Shown one piece after another: positions 21,448 through 27,562 of a stretch of DNA of 49,692 nucleotides. The translations under genes were made by a program, and so were the position numbers. Source of the DNA: an uncultured Aquimarina sp. GTDB taxonomy: Bacteria > Bacteroidota > Bacteroidia > Flavobacteriales > Flavobacteriaceae. The stretch is taken from contig CANMDH010000041.1 of assembly GCA_947496555.1 (NCBI GenBank), positions 1 to 49,692 on the forward strand. The letters run 5' to 3'. The number at the start of each line of letters is the position of its first letter. Position 1 is the stretch's first letter. The notes under the pieces are model-generated. The model saw only the letters and a program-made list of their open reading frames with translations, had not been told where the DNA came from and searched no databases.

Positions 21448-21645
21448 TTAAGATTTAACTAAAGTAAAATAATACTCTATCAAATTACTAAATACAGTAT
21501 CTACTCCCCAGATAGCCAAAGAAAAAATAACTGAAAAAACAATTACAACCAAAGTAAGTCTTTGAGCTTCTGCCCAAGGAGTCCATGTTACATGGTTCTT
21601 TAATTCGTTATATGATTCCGTTATGTAATTTATAAATCCAGCCAT
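21448..21645 (-). CDS. secE: Preprotein translocase subunit SecE
   Basis: 65 aa from MAGFINYITESYNELKNHVTW, one amphipathic helix followed by a single membrane segment (LTLVVIVFSVIFSLAIWGVDTVF). It is part of the SecYEG channel. The frame opens 27 nt upstream at MFICLNNNK, but those residues are unlike SecE, and the internal Met at 21645 gives the usual short flavobacterial form. It sits between tRNA-Trp and nusG in the conserved tuf-trnW-secE-nusG order. Confidence 0.95.
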   Translation of the reverse strand: MAGFINYITESYNELKNHVTWTPWAEAQRLTLVVIVFSVIFSLAIWGVDTVFSNLIEYYFTLVKS

Positions 21646-21738
21646 CTTGTTATTATTTAAACAAATAAACATTCAAAATTTATTCGCTATAAAATTTCTT
21701 ATTCACTACAATTACCACTTCAAAAAAATACTAATTGC

Positions 21739-21794
21739 AACAGCACGGGTTGAGAGGCTCCCTTCGACTAAGCTCAGGACAGGCTTCTCGCCTC
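21739..21794 (-). repeat. tRNA-Trp 3'-end fragment fused to 31-nt hairpin core (copy A)
   Basis: 21739-21760 is identical over 22 nt to 21848-21869, the 3' end of tRNA-Trp from the T-loop to 5 nt past the discriminator base. A 31-nt core (21759-21789) follows; on the minus strand it contains TCCTGAGCTTAGTCGAAGG. The arms GAGGC (21754-21758) and GCCTC (21790-21794) close the core into a hairpin. The distance from fragment to intact tRNA is 109 bp. See copies B, C and D. Confidence 0.9.
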
Positions 21795-21852
21795 GTTAAC
21801 TTTTTTTCCGCAAAATGCTTTTATCCAAAAAAGACAAACATCATTTTAACAG

Positions 21853-21925
21853 CACGGGTTGAGAGGCTCGAACTCCCGACACCTGGTTTTGGAGACCAGT
21901 GCTCTACCAACTGAGCTAAACCCGT
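21853..21925 (-). tRNA. trnW: tRNA-Trp (CCA)
   Basis: 73 nt. The acceptor ACGGGTT pairs with AACCCGT and the discriminator is G. The anticodon loop CTCCAAA sits between CTGGT and ACCAG. The T-loop is TTCGAGC. CCA is not encoded. It lies between tuf and secE, the conserved Bacteroidota position. A duplicate of its 3' end is found 109 bp downstream (copy A). Confidence 0.97.
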
Positions 21926-21929
21926 ATAC

Positions 21930-21968
21930 ATAAGTCAAGGTATTCGCCTAGGCGAATACCTTACTTAT
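21930..21968 (-). other. Long palindromic stem-loop between tuf and tRNA-Trp
   Basis: 21937-21962 is a perfect 26-bp palindrome (half-site AAGGTATTCGCCT). It is extended past one bulged base by ATAAGT / ACTTAT (21930-21935, 21963-21968). It starts 13 nt after the tuf stop and ends 4 nt before the tRNA-Trp 5' end, with no U-tract. It could be a cruciform site, or a processing hairpin that separates tuf mRNA from the tRNA. Confidence 0.85.
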
Positions 21969-21981
21969 ATATATAATTGTA

Positions 21982-23169
21982 TTAGTCTAAAATTTCAGTT
22001 ACCTGACCAGCACCTACTGTTCTACCACCTTCACGGATAGCAAAACGAAGACCAACATTCATAGCAATTGGTTGAATCAACTCAACATTAATAGTTAAGT
22101 TATCTCCAGGCATTACCATTTCAACTCCATCAGGAAGCGCAATATTTCCTGTTACGTCAGTTGTACGAACGTAGAACTGAGGACGGTAGTTATTATGGAA
22201 TGGAGTGTGACGCCCACCTTCTTCTTTCTTAAGGATATATACCTCAGCTTTAAATTTAGCATGTGGAGTTACAGACCCTGGCTTAGTAATTACCATACCA
22301 CGAGAGATCTGAGTTTTTTCAATACCTCTTAAAAGGATACCTACGTTATCTCCAGCCTCACCTCTATCTAATATTTTACGGAACATCTCTACTCCAGTAA
22401 TAGTAGAAGTGAGTTTCTCTGCTCCCATACCGATGATCTCTACAGAATCCCCAGTATTTGCAACACCAGTTTCGATACGACCAGTTGCAACAGTACCACG
22501 ACCAGTAATAGAGAATACATCTTCGATAGGCATTAAGAAATCTTTCTCAACATCACGCTTTGGCAATTCGATCCAAGTATCAACAGCTGCCATAAGTTCC
22601 ATAACTGTATCTACCCATTTTTGCTCACCGTTAAGTGCTCCAAGAGCAGATCCAGCAATTACAGGACCGTTATCTCCATCATACTCATAGAAAGAAAGAA
22701 GATCTCTTACTTCCATTTCAACAAGCTCTAATAACTCCTCATCATCAACCATATCCACTTTATTAAGGAATACAACGATTCTAGGAATACCTACCTGACG
22801 ACCTAATAGTATGTGCTCACGAGTTTGTGGCATAGGACCATCTGTAGCAGCAACTACCAAGATCGCACCGTCCATTTGAGCAGCACCAGTAACCATGTTC
22901 TTTACGTAATCCGCGTGACCTGGACAGTCAACGTGAGCGTAGTGACGATTTTCTGTTTGGTACTCTACGTGAGATGTATTAATTGTAATACCTCTTTCTT
23001 TTTCTTCCGGAGCGTTGTCGATAGTATCGAAATCTCTCGCTTCAGAAAGACCAGCTTCTGCTAATACCTTAGTAATCGCAGCAGTCAAAGTTGTTTTACC
23101 GTGATCAACGTGTCCAATAGTACCAATATTTAAGTGCGGTTTGGAACGATCAAAAGTTTCCTTTGCCAT
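21982..23169 (-). CDS. tuf: Elongation factor Tu
   Basis: 395 aa. The G1 motif [10 protein letters not shown], the switch I block [13 protein letters not shown], the G3 motif [12 protein letters not shown], the G4 motif NKVDM and the domain 2/3 blocks [12 protein letters not shown] and [17 protein letters not shown] are all present. It delivers aminoacyl-tRNA to the ribosome. It sits inside the tRNA cluster: tRNA-Thr(GGU) ends 58 bp upstream and tRNA-Trp begins 56 bp downstream across a long palindrome. There is no Shine-Dalgarno sequence in front of it, as expected in this phylum. Transcription probably starts at the promoter upstream of tRNA-Tyr. Confidence 0.99.
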   Translation of the reverse strand: MAKETFDRSKPHLNIGTIGHVDHGKTTLTAAITKVLAEAGLSEARDFDTIDNAPEEKERGITINTSHVEYQTENRHYAHVDCPGHADYVKNMVTGAAQMDGAILVVAATDGPMPQTREHILLGRQVGIPRIVVFLNKVDMVDDEELLELVEMEVRDLLSFYEYDGDNGPVIAGSALGALNGEQKWVDTVMELMAAVDTWIELPKRDVEKDFLMPIEDVFSITGRGTVATGRIETGVANTGDSVEIIGMGAEKLTSTITGVEMFRKILDRGEAGDNVGILLRGIEKTQISRGMVITKPGSVTPHAKFKAEVYILKKEEGGRHTPFHNNYRPQFYVRTTDVTGNIALPDGVEMVMPGDNLTINVELIQPIAMNVGLRFAIREGGRTVGAGQVTEILD

Positions 23170-23227
23170 AATTAATTTATTTAATCTTAGTTATATATTA
23201 GTGTTCAATTTATGCTTTTGCACTAAG

Positions 23228-23299
23228 AGCCAATGACGAGATTTGAACTCGTGACCTCTTCCTTACCAAGGAAACGCTCTACCCCTGAGCTACACCGGC
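23228..23299 (-). tRNA. trnT: tRNA-Thr (GGU)
   Basis: 72 nt. The acceptor GCCGGTG pairs with CATTGGC (two G-T pairs) and the discriminator is T. The anticodon loop TTGGTAA lies between TTTCC and GGAAG, giving GGT. The T-loop is TTCAAAT. CCA is not encoded. It is the last tRNA before tuf and, unlike Trp, Gly and Thr(UGU), has no 3'-end duplicate downstream. Confidence 0.95.
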
Positions 23300-23413
23300 T
23301 TTAAAAAGTAGCAAGAAAAATCAGAGTTCTTTAATTCATTATTAAAAGAAAACCGATTCACCTCTTTACTTTATTTTAAAAATCCAATGCTAAATCGCAT
23401 CAAGATTAGCTTT

Positions 23414-23469
23414 TTTGAGCGGGAGACCAGGTTCACCTCGACTCTGCTCGATACAGGCTTCTCACCCTG
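23414..23469 (-). repeat. tRNA-Gly 3'-end fragment fused to 31-nt hairpin core (copy B)
   Basis: 23414-23434 matches the 3' end of tRNA-Gly (from 23532) with one mismatch. A core of exactly 31 nt (23433-23463) follows; on the minus strand it contains GAGCAGAGTCGAGG. The far arm ACCC (23464-23467) is complementary to the GGGT of the intact tRNA-Gly T-arm, where the copy itself now has AGGT. The distance to the intact tRNA is 118 bp. Confidence 0.85.
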
Positions 23470-23535
23470 TATTCTTCAATAAACCAAGAAACATATTCCA
23501 AAGAATATTTCTTACACATCAAAGAACTTACTTTG

Positions 23536-23608
23536 AGCGGGAGACCGGGTTCGAACCGGCGACATTCAGCTTGGAAGGCTGACGCTCTACCAACTGAGCT
23601 ACTCCCGC
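23536..23608 (-). tRNA. trnG: tRNA-Gly (UCC)
   Basis: 73 nt. The acceptor GCGGGAG pairs with CTCCCGC and the discriminator is T. The anticodon loop CTTCCAA between TCAGC and GCTGA gives TCC. The T-arm is GCCGG-TTCGAAC-CCGGT. CCA is not encoded. A 3'-end fragment of this gene lies 118 bp downstream (copy B). Confidence 0.96.
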
Positions 23609-23653
23609 TTTTTAATTCAGAATTACGAATTTTGAATTATGGTATTTATCTTT

Positions 23654-23700
23654 TGGATTACTTCGCTTCGCTCAGTGATCCTGTCCGGGTGAGCCCGAAC
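23654..23700 (-). repeat. Degenerate relative of the core downstream of tRNA-Tyr
   Basis: On the plus strand CTTCGCTTCGCTCAG (from about 23662) resembles the core motif CTTCGACTAAGCTCAG. It is bracketed by GGATTAC / GTGATCC and is followed by a second hairpin, GTCCGGG / CCCGAAC. Its distance from the tRNA-Tyr 3' end is similar to that of the other cores. It carries no tRNA-Tyr fragment, so membership of the family is tentative. Confidence 0.45.
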
Positions 23701-23766
23701 ATCAATTTTAAAACACAAAAGTTTACAAAAGCAAGCTTTTAACACTTCCTTAGTTTTAAAATTATG

Positions 23767-23849
23767 TGGGGAGAGCAGGATTCGAACCTGCGAAGGTAAA
23801 AACCAACAGATTTACAGTCTGTCCTCGTTGGCCGCTTGAGTATCTCCCC
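23767..23849 (-). tRNA. trnY: tRNA-Tyr (GUA)
   Basis: 83 nt, a class II tRNA with a long variable arm. The acceptor GGGGAGA pairs with TCTCCCC and the discriminator is A. The anticodon stem-loop CAGACTGTAAATCTG gives GTA. The T-loop is TTCGAAT. CCA is not encoded. It is first in the Tyr-Gly-Thr-tuf run, about 48 nt downstream of a good promoter. Confidence 0.96.
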
Positions 23850-23896
23850 AATCAAAATTCAATATTTTTAAATGAACTTTATATGTTTTGAGTGCG

Positions 23897-23925
23897 CAAA
23901 AATAGTCATTTATTTTACAATTCAA
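23897..23925 (-). promoter_or_regulatory. Promoter for tRNA-Tyr-Gly-Thr-tuf
   Basis: On the minus strand TTG (23923-23925), an 18-bp spacer and TATTTTTG (23897-23904) fit the Bacteroidota TTG-N17-23-TAnnTTTG consensus. It lies 48 nt before the tRNA-Tyr 5' end and is the best promoter I see for the tuf cluster. Confidence 0.7.
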
Positions 23926-23973
23926 AACTCTATTAAAAAAGTATCGTTTTTTATTAAAAAAAACCTCTTTTTT

Positions 23974-24029
23974 AGAGCCGATAGAGGGACTTTCTTCGGC
24001 TATACTCAGGATAAACTTCTCGTCCCTTT
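23974..24029 (-). repeat. tRNA-Thr(UGU) 3'-end fragment fused to 31-nt hairpin core (copy C)
   Basis: 23974-23991 is identical to 24205-24222, the 3' end of tRNA-Thr(UGU). The 31-nt core is 23991-24021; on the minus strand it contains ATCCTGAGTATAGCCGAAG. The arms AGGGAC (23985-23990) and GTCCCT (24022-24027) pair perfectly, with a G-T and an A-T pair beyond. It is the outermost unit of a tandem array with a 115-116 bp period. Confidence 0.9.
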
Positions 24030-24077
24030 TTCAAGAAGTTTTGACAACACAAAACCACTTAAATCCTGATACTAATT

Positions 24078-24144
24078 TCAAAATTTCAAGAGCCGATAGA
24101 GGGACTCCCTTCGACCATGCTCAGGATAAACTTCTCGTCCTTTT
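24078..24144 (-). repeat. tRNA-Thr(UGU) 3'-end fragment fused to 31-nt hairpin core (copy D)
   Basis: 24078-24107 is identical over 30 nt to 24194-24223, including 13 nt beyond the tRNA 3' end. The 31-nt core is 24106-24136 and contains ATCCTGAGCATGGTCGAAGG on the minus strand. GGGAC (24101-24105) pairs with GTCCT (24137-24141) using one wobble. It lies 116 bp from the intact tRNA and 115 bp from copy C, and the spacers are also recognisably related. Confidence 0.9.
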
Positions 24145-24206
24145 CTCAAGATATTTTTTACAATGCAAAATCTCTCAATTCCTGATGTCAATCTCAAAAT
24201 TTCAAG

Positions 24207-24280
24207 AGCCGATAGAGGGACTCGAACCCACGACCTGCTGATTACAAATCAGCTGCTCTAGCCAGCTGAGCTATATCGGC
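24207..24280 (-). tRNA. trnT: tRNA-Thr (UGU)
   Basis: 74 nt. The acceptor GCCGATA pairs with TATCGGC and the discriminator is T. The anticodon loop TTTGTAA between CTGAT and ATCAG gives TGT. The T-loop is TTCGAGT. The T-stem GTGGG/CCCTC has one T-T mismatch. CCA is not encoded. It has its own promoter at 24331-24360 and is followed by two tandem fragment-core units. Confidence 0.96.
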
Positions 24281-24302
24281 TTTTCACTATGTTTTAGAAC
24301 AT

Positions 24303-24329
24303 AAAAAAGTCCGCTATTTCTAACGGACT
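24303..24329 (-). terminator. hpf terminator, overlapping the tRNA-Thr start region
   Basis: On the minus strand AGTCCG / CGGACT (24324-24329, 24308-24313) with a 10-nt loop is followed by a run of T down to 24303. It lies 52 nt after the hpf stop. The tRNA-Thr -7 box ends only 1 nt before its first arm. Confidence 0.85.
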
Positions 24330-24330
24330 G

Positions 24331-24360
24331 CAAATGTATAATAATTTATTTTTTACACAA
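24331..24360 (-). promoter_or_regulatory. Promoter for tRNA-Thr(UGU)
   Basis: Minus-strand TTG (24358-24360), a 19-bp spacer and TACATTTG (24331-24338) are an excellent match to the Bacteroidota consensus. Transcription should begin near 24324-24328, inside the first arm of the hpf terminator, about 45 nt before the tRNA. Confidence 0.8.
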
Positions 24361-24381
24361 AACTATTTTTCAAAAAAATAG

Positions 24382-24684
24382 TCAAACATGTGCATTTAAT
24401 TTTTCTTTCCGTTTTTTCAATTGTCTTTCCAAAGAACTAACACACTCATCCACACCTTCTTCAAATGTTTTGTTGATTTTTTTGATCATAAATTCATCCC
24501 CCGGGACACTTAATAAAATTTCTGTGATTTTGTTTTCTTTACCACTTGTATTCATTACTTTTAAGAATACGTCTGCATGAATAATACGATTAAAATAAGT
24601 TTCTAATTTATCCAATTTTGCTTGAGTAAAATCCACCAACTTTTGATCTACATTAAAATTTACGGATTGCAAGTTCACTTTCAT
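24382..24684 (-). CDS. hpf: Ribosome hibernation promoting factor (HPF/RaiA family)
   Basis: 100 aa, the short form without the C-terminal dimerisation extension. MKVNLQSVNFNVDQKLVDFTQAKLDKLETYF is the typical N-terminus, followed by the strand-helix pattern of the ribosome-associated sigma-54 modulation fold (EILLSVPGDEFMIKK, EEGVDECVSSLERQLKKRK). Such proteins occupy the mRNA/tRNA channel of the 30S subunit in stationary phase. It lies 69 bp downstream of the xerC-like gene and directly upstream of the tRNA/tuf cluster. Confidence 0.94.
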   Translation of the reverse strand: MKVNLQSVNFNVDQKLVDFTQAKLDKLETYFNRIIHADVFLKVMNTSGKENKITEILLSVPGDEFMIKKINKTFEEGVDECVSSLERQLKKRKEKLNAHV

Positions 24685-24753
24685 AGGTGTTAGTTTAATT
24701 GGTTTAACAAATATTTTAAGCCTAAAAGATAAATAAGTGAGAGAACTTATTAC

Positions 24754-25644
24754 TTACTTTTTATTCCTTGGGTGGGATTGATTATAAACTTTAGTTAGTT
24801 GCGCAACACTATGATGTGTGTAAACCTGTGTTGCAGCCAAACTGGAATGACCAAGCAATTCTTTTACAGCATTTAAGTTTGCTCCTTCGTTAAGCAAATG
24901 AGTCGCAAATGAGTGTCTCAAAATATGCGGACTCTTTTTCACCTTTGAAGAAGCCTTACTAAAATAACTATTTATGATTCGATACACAAGTGTTTCATAT
25001 ATTTTAACTCCTTTTTTGGTTAACAACAAATAAGGCTCATTGTGATCTACTAGTATATCTTTTCTAAATTCCGAATACAGCTTTATTGTGTCACATATCG
25101 AAGAAAGCAATGGCAGATACCTTTCTTTATTTCTTTTCCCTAATACTTTTATTTGTTTACCAGCAATATCAATATCGGCTATTTTTAAATTCACCAACTC
25201 TATTCGGCGTATACCTGTGCCATAAAAAAGTTCTACAATTAATCTATTTCTTAAACTTTCAAAATCTCGTTCTTCTTTCAAAATACGAAGAACATCTTCT
25301 ATTTCATCTACTGAAAAAGGTATTTGTAATTTTTTTGGGGCTTTTAATGCCTGGTGCTTTGCTAATGGATTATTTTGAATCTCTCCTATTTTAAGTAAAA
25401 ATTTGTAGAACGTTTTAAGTGAGGAAACCTTTCTATTTATGGTTCTATTAGACATCCCCTGATCAACCAGTACAACTATCCATGAACGAATTTGTGGATA
25501 ATTCGCTTCTGATATATTTAAGGACTCGTACCTTTCTTCATAAAACGATATAAAAGAGAATAGATCCGACTTATATGCCGTAACGGTATGTATGGAATAT
25601 TTCTTTTCTAGAAGCAGATAATCTAAAAACTGAGTAACAAGCAT
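24754..25644 (-). CDS. xerC: Tyrosine recombinase, XerC-like
   Basis: 296 aa. An N-terminal SAM-like core-binding domain covers about 1-85 and the catalytic domain about 105-285. The full catalytic set is visible: R146 (YGTGIRRIEL), K170, H240 and R243 (HILRHSFATHLL), H266 (LLGHSSLAATQ) and Y275 (QVYTHH). XerC/XerD resolve chromosome dimers at dif; whether this is the dif recombinase or a paralog cannot be told from the window. The frame opens at ATG immediately after the U-tract of a terminator hairpin, so its 5' leader is essentially absent if that terminator works. It lies between rpsU and hpf. Confidence 0.92.
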   Translation of the reverse strand: MLVTQFLDYLLLEKKYSIHTVTAYKSDLFSFISFYEERYESLNISEANYPQIRSWIVVLVDQGMSNRTINRKVSSLKTFYKFLLKIGEIQNNPLAKHQALKAPKKLQIPFSVDEIEDVLRILKEERDFESLRNRLIVELFYGTGIRRIELVNLKIADIDIAGKQIKVLGKRNKERYLPLLSSICDTIKLYSEFRKDILVDHNEPYLLLTKKGVKIYETLVYRIINSYFSKASSKVKKSPHILRHSFATHLLNEGANLNAVKELLGHSSLAATQVYTHHSVAQLTKVYNQSHPRNKK

Positions 25645-25697
25645 AAAAAAAACCGTTAGAAAACAAAAGTAGTAAAACTTTTAGGTTCTTAACGGTT
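25645..25697 (-). terminator. Terminator between rpsU and xerC, ending at the xerC start codon
   Basis: On the minus strand AACCGTTA (25690-25697) pairs with TAACGGTT (25651-25658), and a bulge then continues to GAA/TTC. A run of eight T (25645-25652) follows. The last T is directly adjacent to the xerC ATG (25642-25644). Confidence 0.75.
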
Positions 25698-25710
25698 AAA
25701 TTTATACTGA

Positions 25711-25752
25711 AAAACGAAGTCTTTCCTTTAGGAAAAATACAGACTACGTTTT
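25711..25752 (-). terminator. First stem-loop after rpsU
   Basis: AAAACG-A-AGTCT (25711-25722) pairs with AGACT-A-CGTTTT (25741-25752), with a nested TTCC/GGAA. On the minus strand it is followed by TTCAG, a short U-run. Together with the hairpin at 25645-25697 it forms a double stop after rpsU. Confidence 0.6.
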
Positions 25753-25758
25753 AACTTT

Positions 25759-25953
25759 TTAAATCTCTTCCTGATCTCTTAAGTGCTGAATATATTGCGC
25801 TTTTTGAACTTGCGCTCTTCTTTCAACAGAAGGTTTTGAAAACGCCTGACGTTTACGAAGCTGACGCATCGTTCCTGTTCGATCAAATTTTCTTTTAAAA
25901 CGTTTTAACGCTCTATCTATATTTTCTCCGTCTTTAACTGGTATAATTAACAT
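25759..25953 (-). CDS. rpsU: Ribosomal protein bS21
   Basis: 64 aa. MLIIPVKDGENIDRALKRFKRKFDRTGTMRQLRKRQAFSKPS is typical bS21. In Bacteroidota, bS21 with bS18 and bS6 sequesters the anti-Shine-Dalgarno end of 16S rRNA. In Flavobacteriia rpsU is known to keep a strong Shine-Dalgarno sequence, as here (GGAGG 7 nt before the ATG), allowing autoregulation. It has its own promoter at 25986-26014 and two stem-loops after it, so it is largely a single-gene unit. Confidence 0.97.
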   Translation of the reverse strand: MLIIPVKDGENIDRALKRFKRKFDRTGTMRQLRKRQAFSKPSVERRAQVQKAQYIQHLRDQEEI

Positions 25954-25958
25954 AGTTG

Positions 25959-25968
25959 CACCTCCTTT
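25959..25968 (-). promoter_or_regulatory. Strong Shine-Dalgarno sequence of rpsU
   Basis: The minus strand reads AAAGGAGGTG with 7 nt between GGAGG and the ATG. I see no comparable site in front of the other genes I examined here (tuf, secE and nusG, for example). This fits the known bS21-dependent autoregulation of rpsU in Flavobacteriia. Confidence 0.9.
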
Positions 25969-25985
25969 CTTTAAAAATTAGGCTG

Positions 25986-26014
25986 CAAAGATAGTATAAA
26001 ACTATTATTTACAA
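25986..26014 (-). promoter_or_regulatory. rpsU promoter
   Basis: Minus-strand TTG (26012-26014), an 18-bp spacer and TATCTTTG (25986-25993) match the Bacteroidota consensus. The box lies 32 nt before the rpsU start, leaving a short leader. Confidence 0.8.
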
Positions 26015-26066
26015 AGTTTTTTTTGAAGGAAGTTAATTAATTCTCTTTTTTTTACTCAAAGACACA

Positions 26067-26122
26067 AAGAAAACGGTCTTTTATCCATCCTAAAGGGGCA
26101 GAAGATAGACAAAAAACCGTTT
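26067..26122 (-). terminator. Possible terminator of the alpha-amylase gene
   Basis: AAACGGT (26071-26077) and ACCGTTT (26116-26122) form a stem extended by T-run/A-run pairing around a long loop. On the minus strand TTTTCTTTG follows. It lies 29 nt after the amylase stop. The long loop makes this less certain than the other terminators. Confidence 0.45.
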
Positions 26123-26151
26123 ATAATTTATTAGAGTATTTTACTTCTGTT

Positions 26152-27531
26152 CTATTTCAAAGACCAGACACTATATCCTTTTGGTGGTGCTTGAATCTTA
26201 ACCCATCTACCGCCCTGGGTAACTGGCTCCCAACTGGAACTTCCGGTATAATCCTTAATTCTTCTATTGGACCAATTGGTTTCTACCCATCTTTCTTTCC
26301 AAGAATTAGAATTGTTGATATACACTATCAAACCATTCTTACCTCCTCCACCATTTCTTTTGGCTATATATTCGTCATTATCGGTCCAAAGGTTAGAAGT
26401 ACTGCCACTAGCAAGGTTGTTGTGTATCCAAATAAGGTTGTTTAATTTATTCTTATCTAACCAATCTTCATAATCTCTATAGAAAAGGGCAGGATATCCT
26501 TCATGTGTTAAAATATAGGCGTATGCTAATATTTTATTGTTGATAATTTCGTCTGTATCATGATTAGCAACAAAGGTTACTGCTCGAGAAGCATTTCTTT
26601 TCCAAAGCATATCTCCACTTAGTGCATTAAGGTTATTGCCCATGAACGCATCCCTCATTTTATAGTAACAAGCAAAATCAAAAGCCGACATTTGAGCTTC
26701 GGTTGTCCACCAGTCCAGGGTATTTACATTTCCATCCCAATATTCTCCAACCGAAAATCCTCCAACATTGTTTTTCCATTCTCTAACAACCCAAGGTTCG
26801 AATCCTTTCACATAGTCGAATCTCCATCCATCGAAGCCCATAGTGTTCTTATAGTACTTTGCCACAGAATTTGATCTTCCCCATAACCAATCTTGTACAT
26901 ATGCTTTGCTATGACTCAAATCAGGGAATCCACCAAAAATACCACTATCAGAATAATATTGATCGTTAGGATGAAAATCGTATTTCGTTCTATTAAATAA
27001 ACCAGACAATGGATTATAGTCTGTATACGTGTTCTTTCCTGCAAATTCATTCCACTCTAGATCACCACCACTATTGTGATTAATTACTATATCAGCAATC
27101 ACACTAAGACTATTATTATGTGCGGTGCTAATAAGACTTTCTAATTCTGATCTGGATCCAAATCGGGTTTCTACGCTTCCCATTTGGTTATATTCTCCAA
27201 AATCATAATAATCAAATGGGTCATACCCCATCGAAAAAGCACCATTTTGAGCCTTACTTACCGGCGGCAACCAAATTGCATCCATCCCGGCATTACTCCA
27301 ATCATCTACCTTACCCTTTACAACATTCCACCAGGTACCGCCTGCTGGAACATCCCAATAAAAAGCTTGCATCATTACTCCAGAACCAATAGGTTTTAAA
27401 GCCTTGGAAGTGACGGTCTCCTGAAGATTCGCGGACTCTGTTTCCACAGAATCCAGAACTTCATCTTTACTACAACTAATGAAGAAAAACGTTATAGCAA
27501 AAAATCCATAAAAAAACTTGCTGAATTTCAT
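26152..27531 (-). CDS. Surface lipoprotein alpha-amylase (GH13)
   Basis: 459 aa. A lipoprotein signal ends at Cys20 (FFFISC-SKDE), so it is membrane-anchored. The GH13 barrel spans about 50-390 with region I DIVINH (147-152), region II GWRFDYVKG (nucleophile D239), region III SVGEYWDG (acid/base E263) and region IV FVANHD (D325). All three catalytic acids are present. A C-terminal beta-sheet domain (about 395-459) ends in KGYSVWSLK. It resembles the plant/archaeal-type GH13 branch, acting endo on starch or other alpha-1,4-glucans; product specificity is not deducible. No susCD pair adjoins it, so it is an orphan enzyme. Two LacI-type operators lie upstream. Confidence 0.93.
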   Translation of the reverse strand: MKFSKFFYGFFAITFFFISCSKDEVLDSVETESANLQETVTSKALKPIGSGVMMQAFYWDVPAGGTWWNVVKGKVDDWSNAGMDAIWLPPVSKAQNGAFSMGYDPFDYYDFGEYNQMGSVETRFGSRSELESLISTAHNNSLSVIADIVINHNSGGDLEWNEFAGKNTYTDYNPLSGLFNRTKYDFHPNDQYYSDSGIFGGFPDLSHSKAYVQDWLWGRSNSVAKYYKNTMGFDGWRFDYVKGFEPWVVREWKNNVGGFSVGEYWDGNVNTLDWWTTEAQMSAFDFACYYKMRDAFMGNNLNALSGDMLWKRNASRAVTFVANHDTDEIINNKILAYAYILTHEGYPALFYRDYEDWLDKNKLNNLIWIHNNLASGSTSNLWTDNDEYIAKRNGGGGKNGLIVYINNSNSWKERWVETNWSNRRIKDYTGSSSWEPVTQGGRWVKIQAPPKGYSVWSLK

Positions 27532-27562
27532 AATTTACTTAGTGTTTGTGTTAATTTCCTTT

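Noticed and set aside
23974-24144. Additional tRNA-Thr genes or plain tRNA pseudogenes
   Set aside because: Only the T-loop end and acceptor 3' strand are present. The rest is replaced by a core of constant length shared with the Trp and Gly copies, so they are not decayed tRNAs.
24754-25644. xerC-like gene as the integrase of a mobile element responsible for the tRNA cassettes
   Set aside because: It sits in a housekeeping context (rpsU-xerC-hpf) with complete Xer features and no other mobile genes. Proximity to the cassettes alone is not evidence, though a Xer role in moving them is not excluded.
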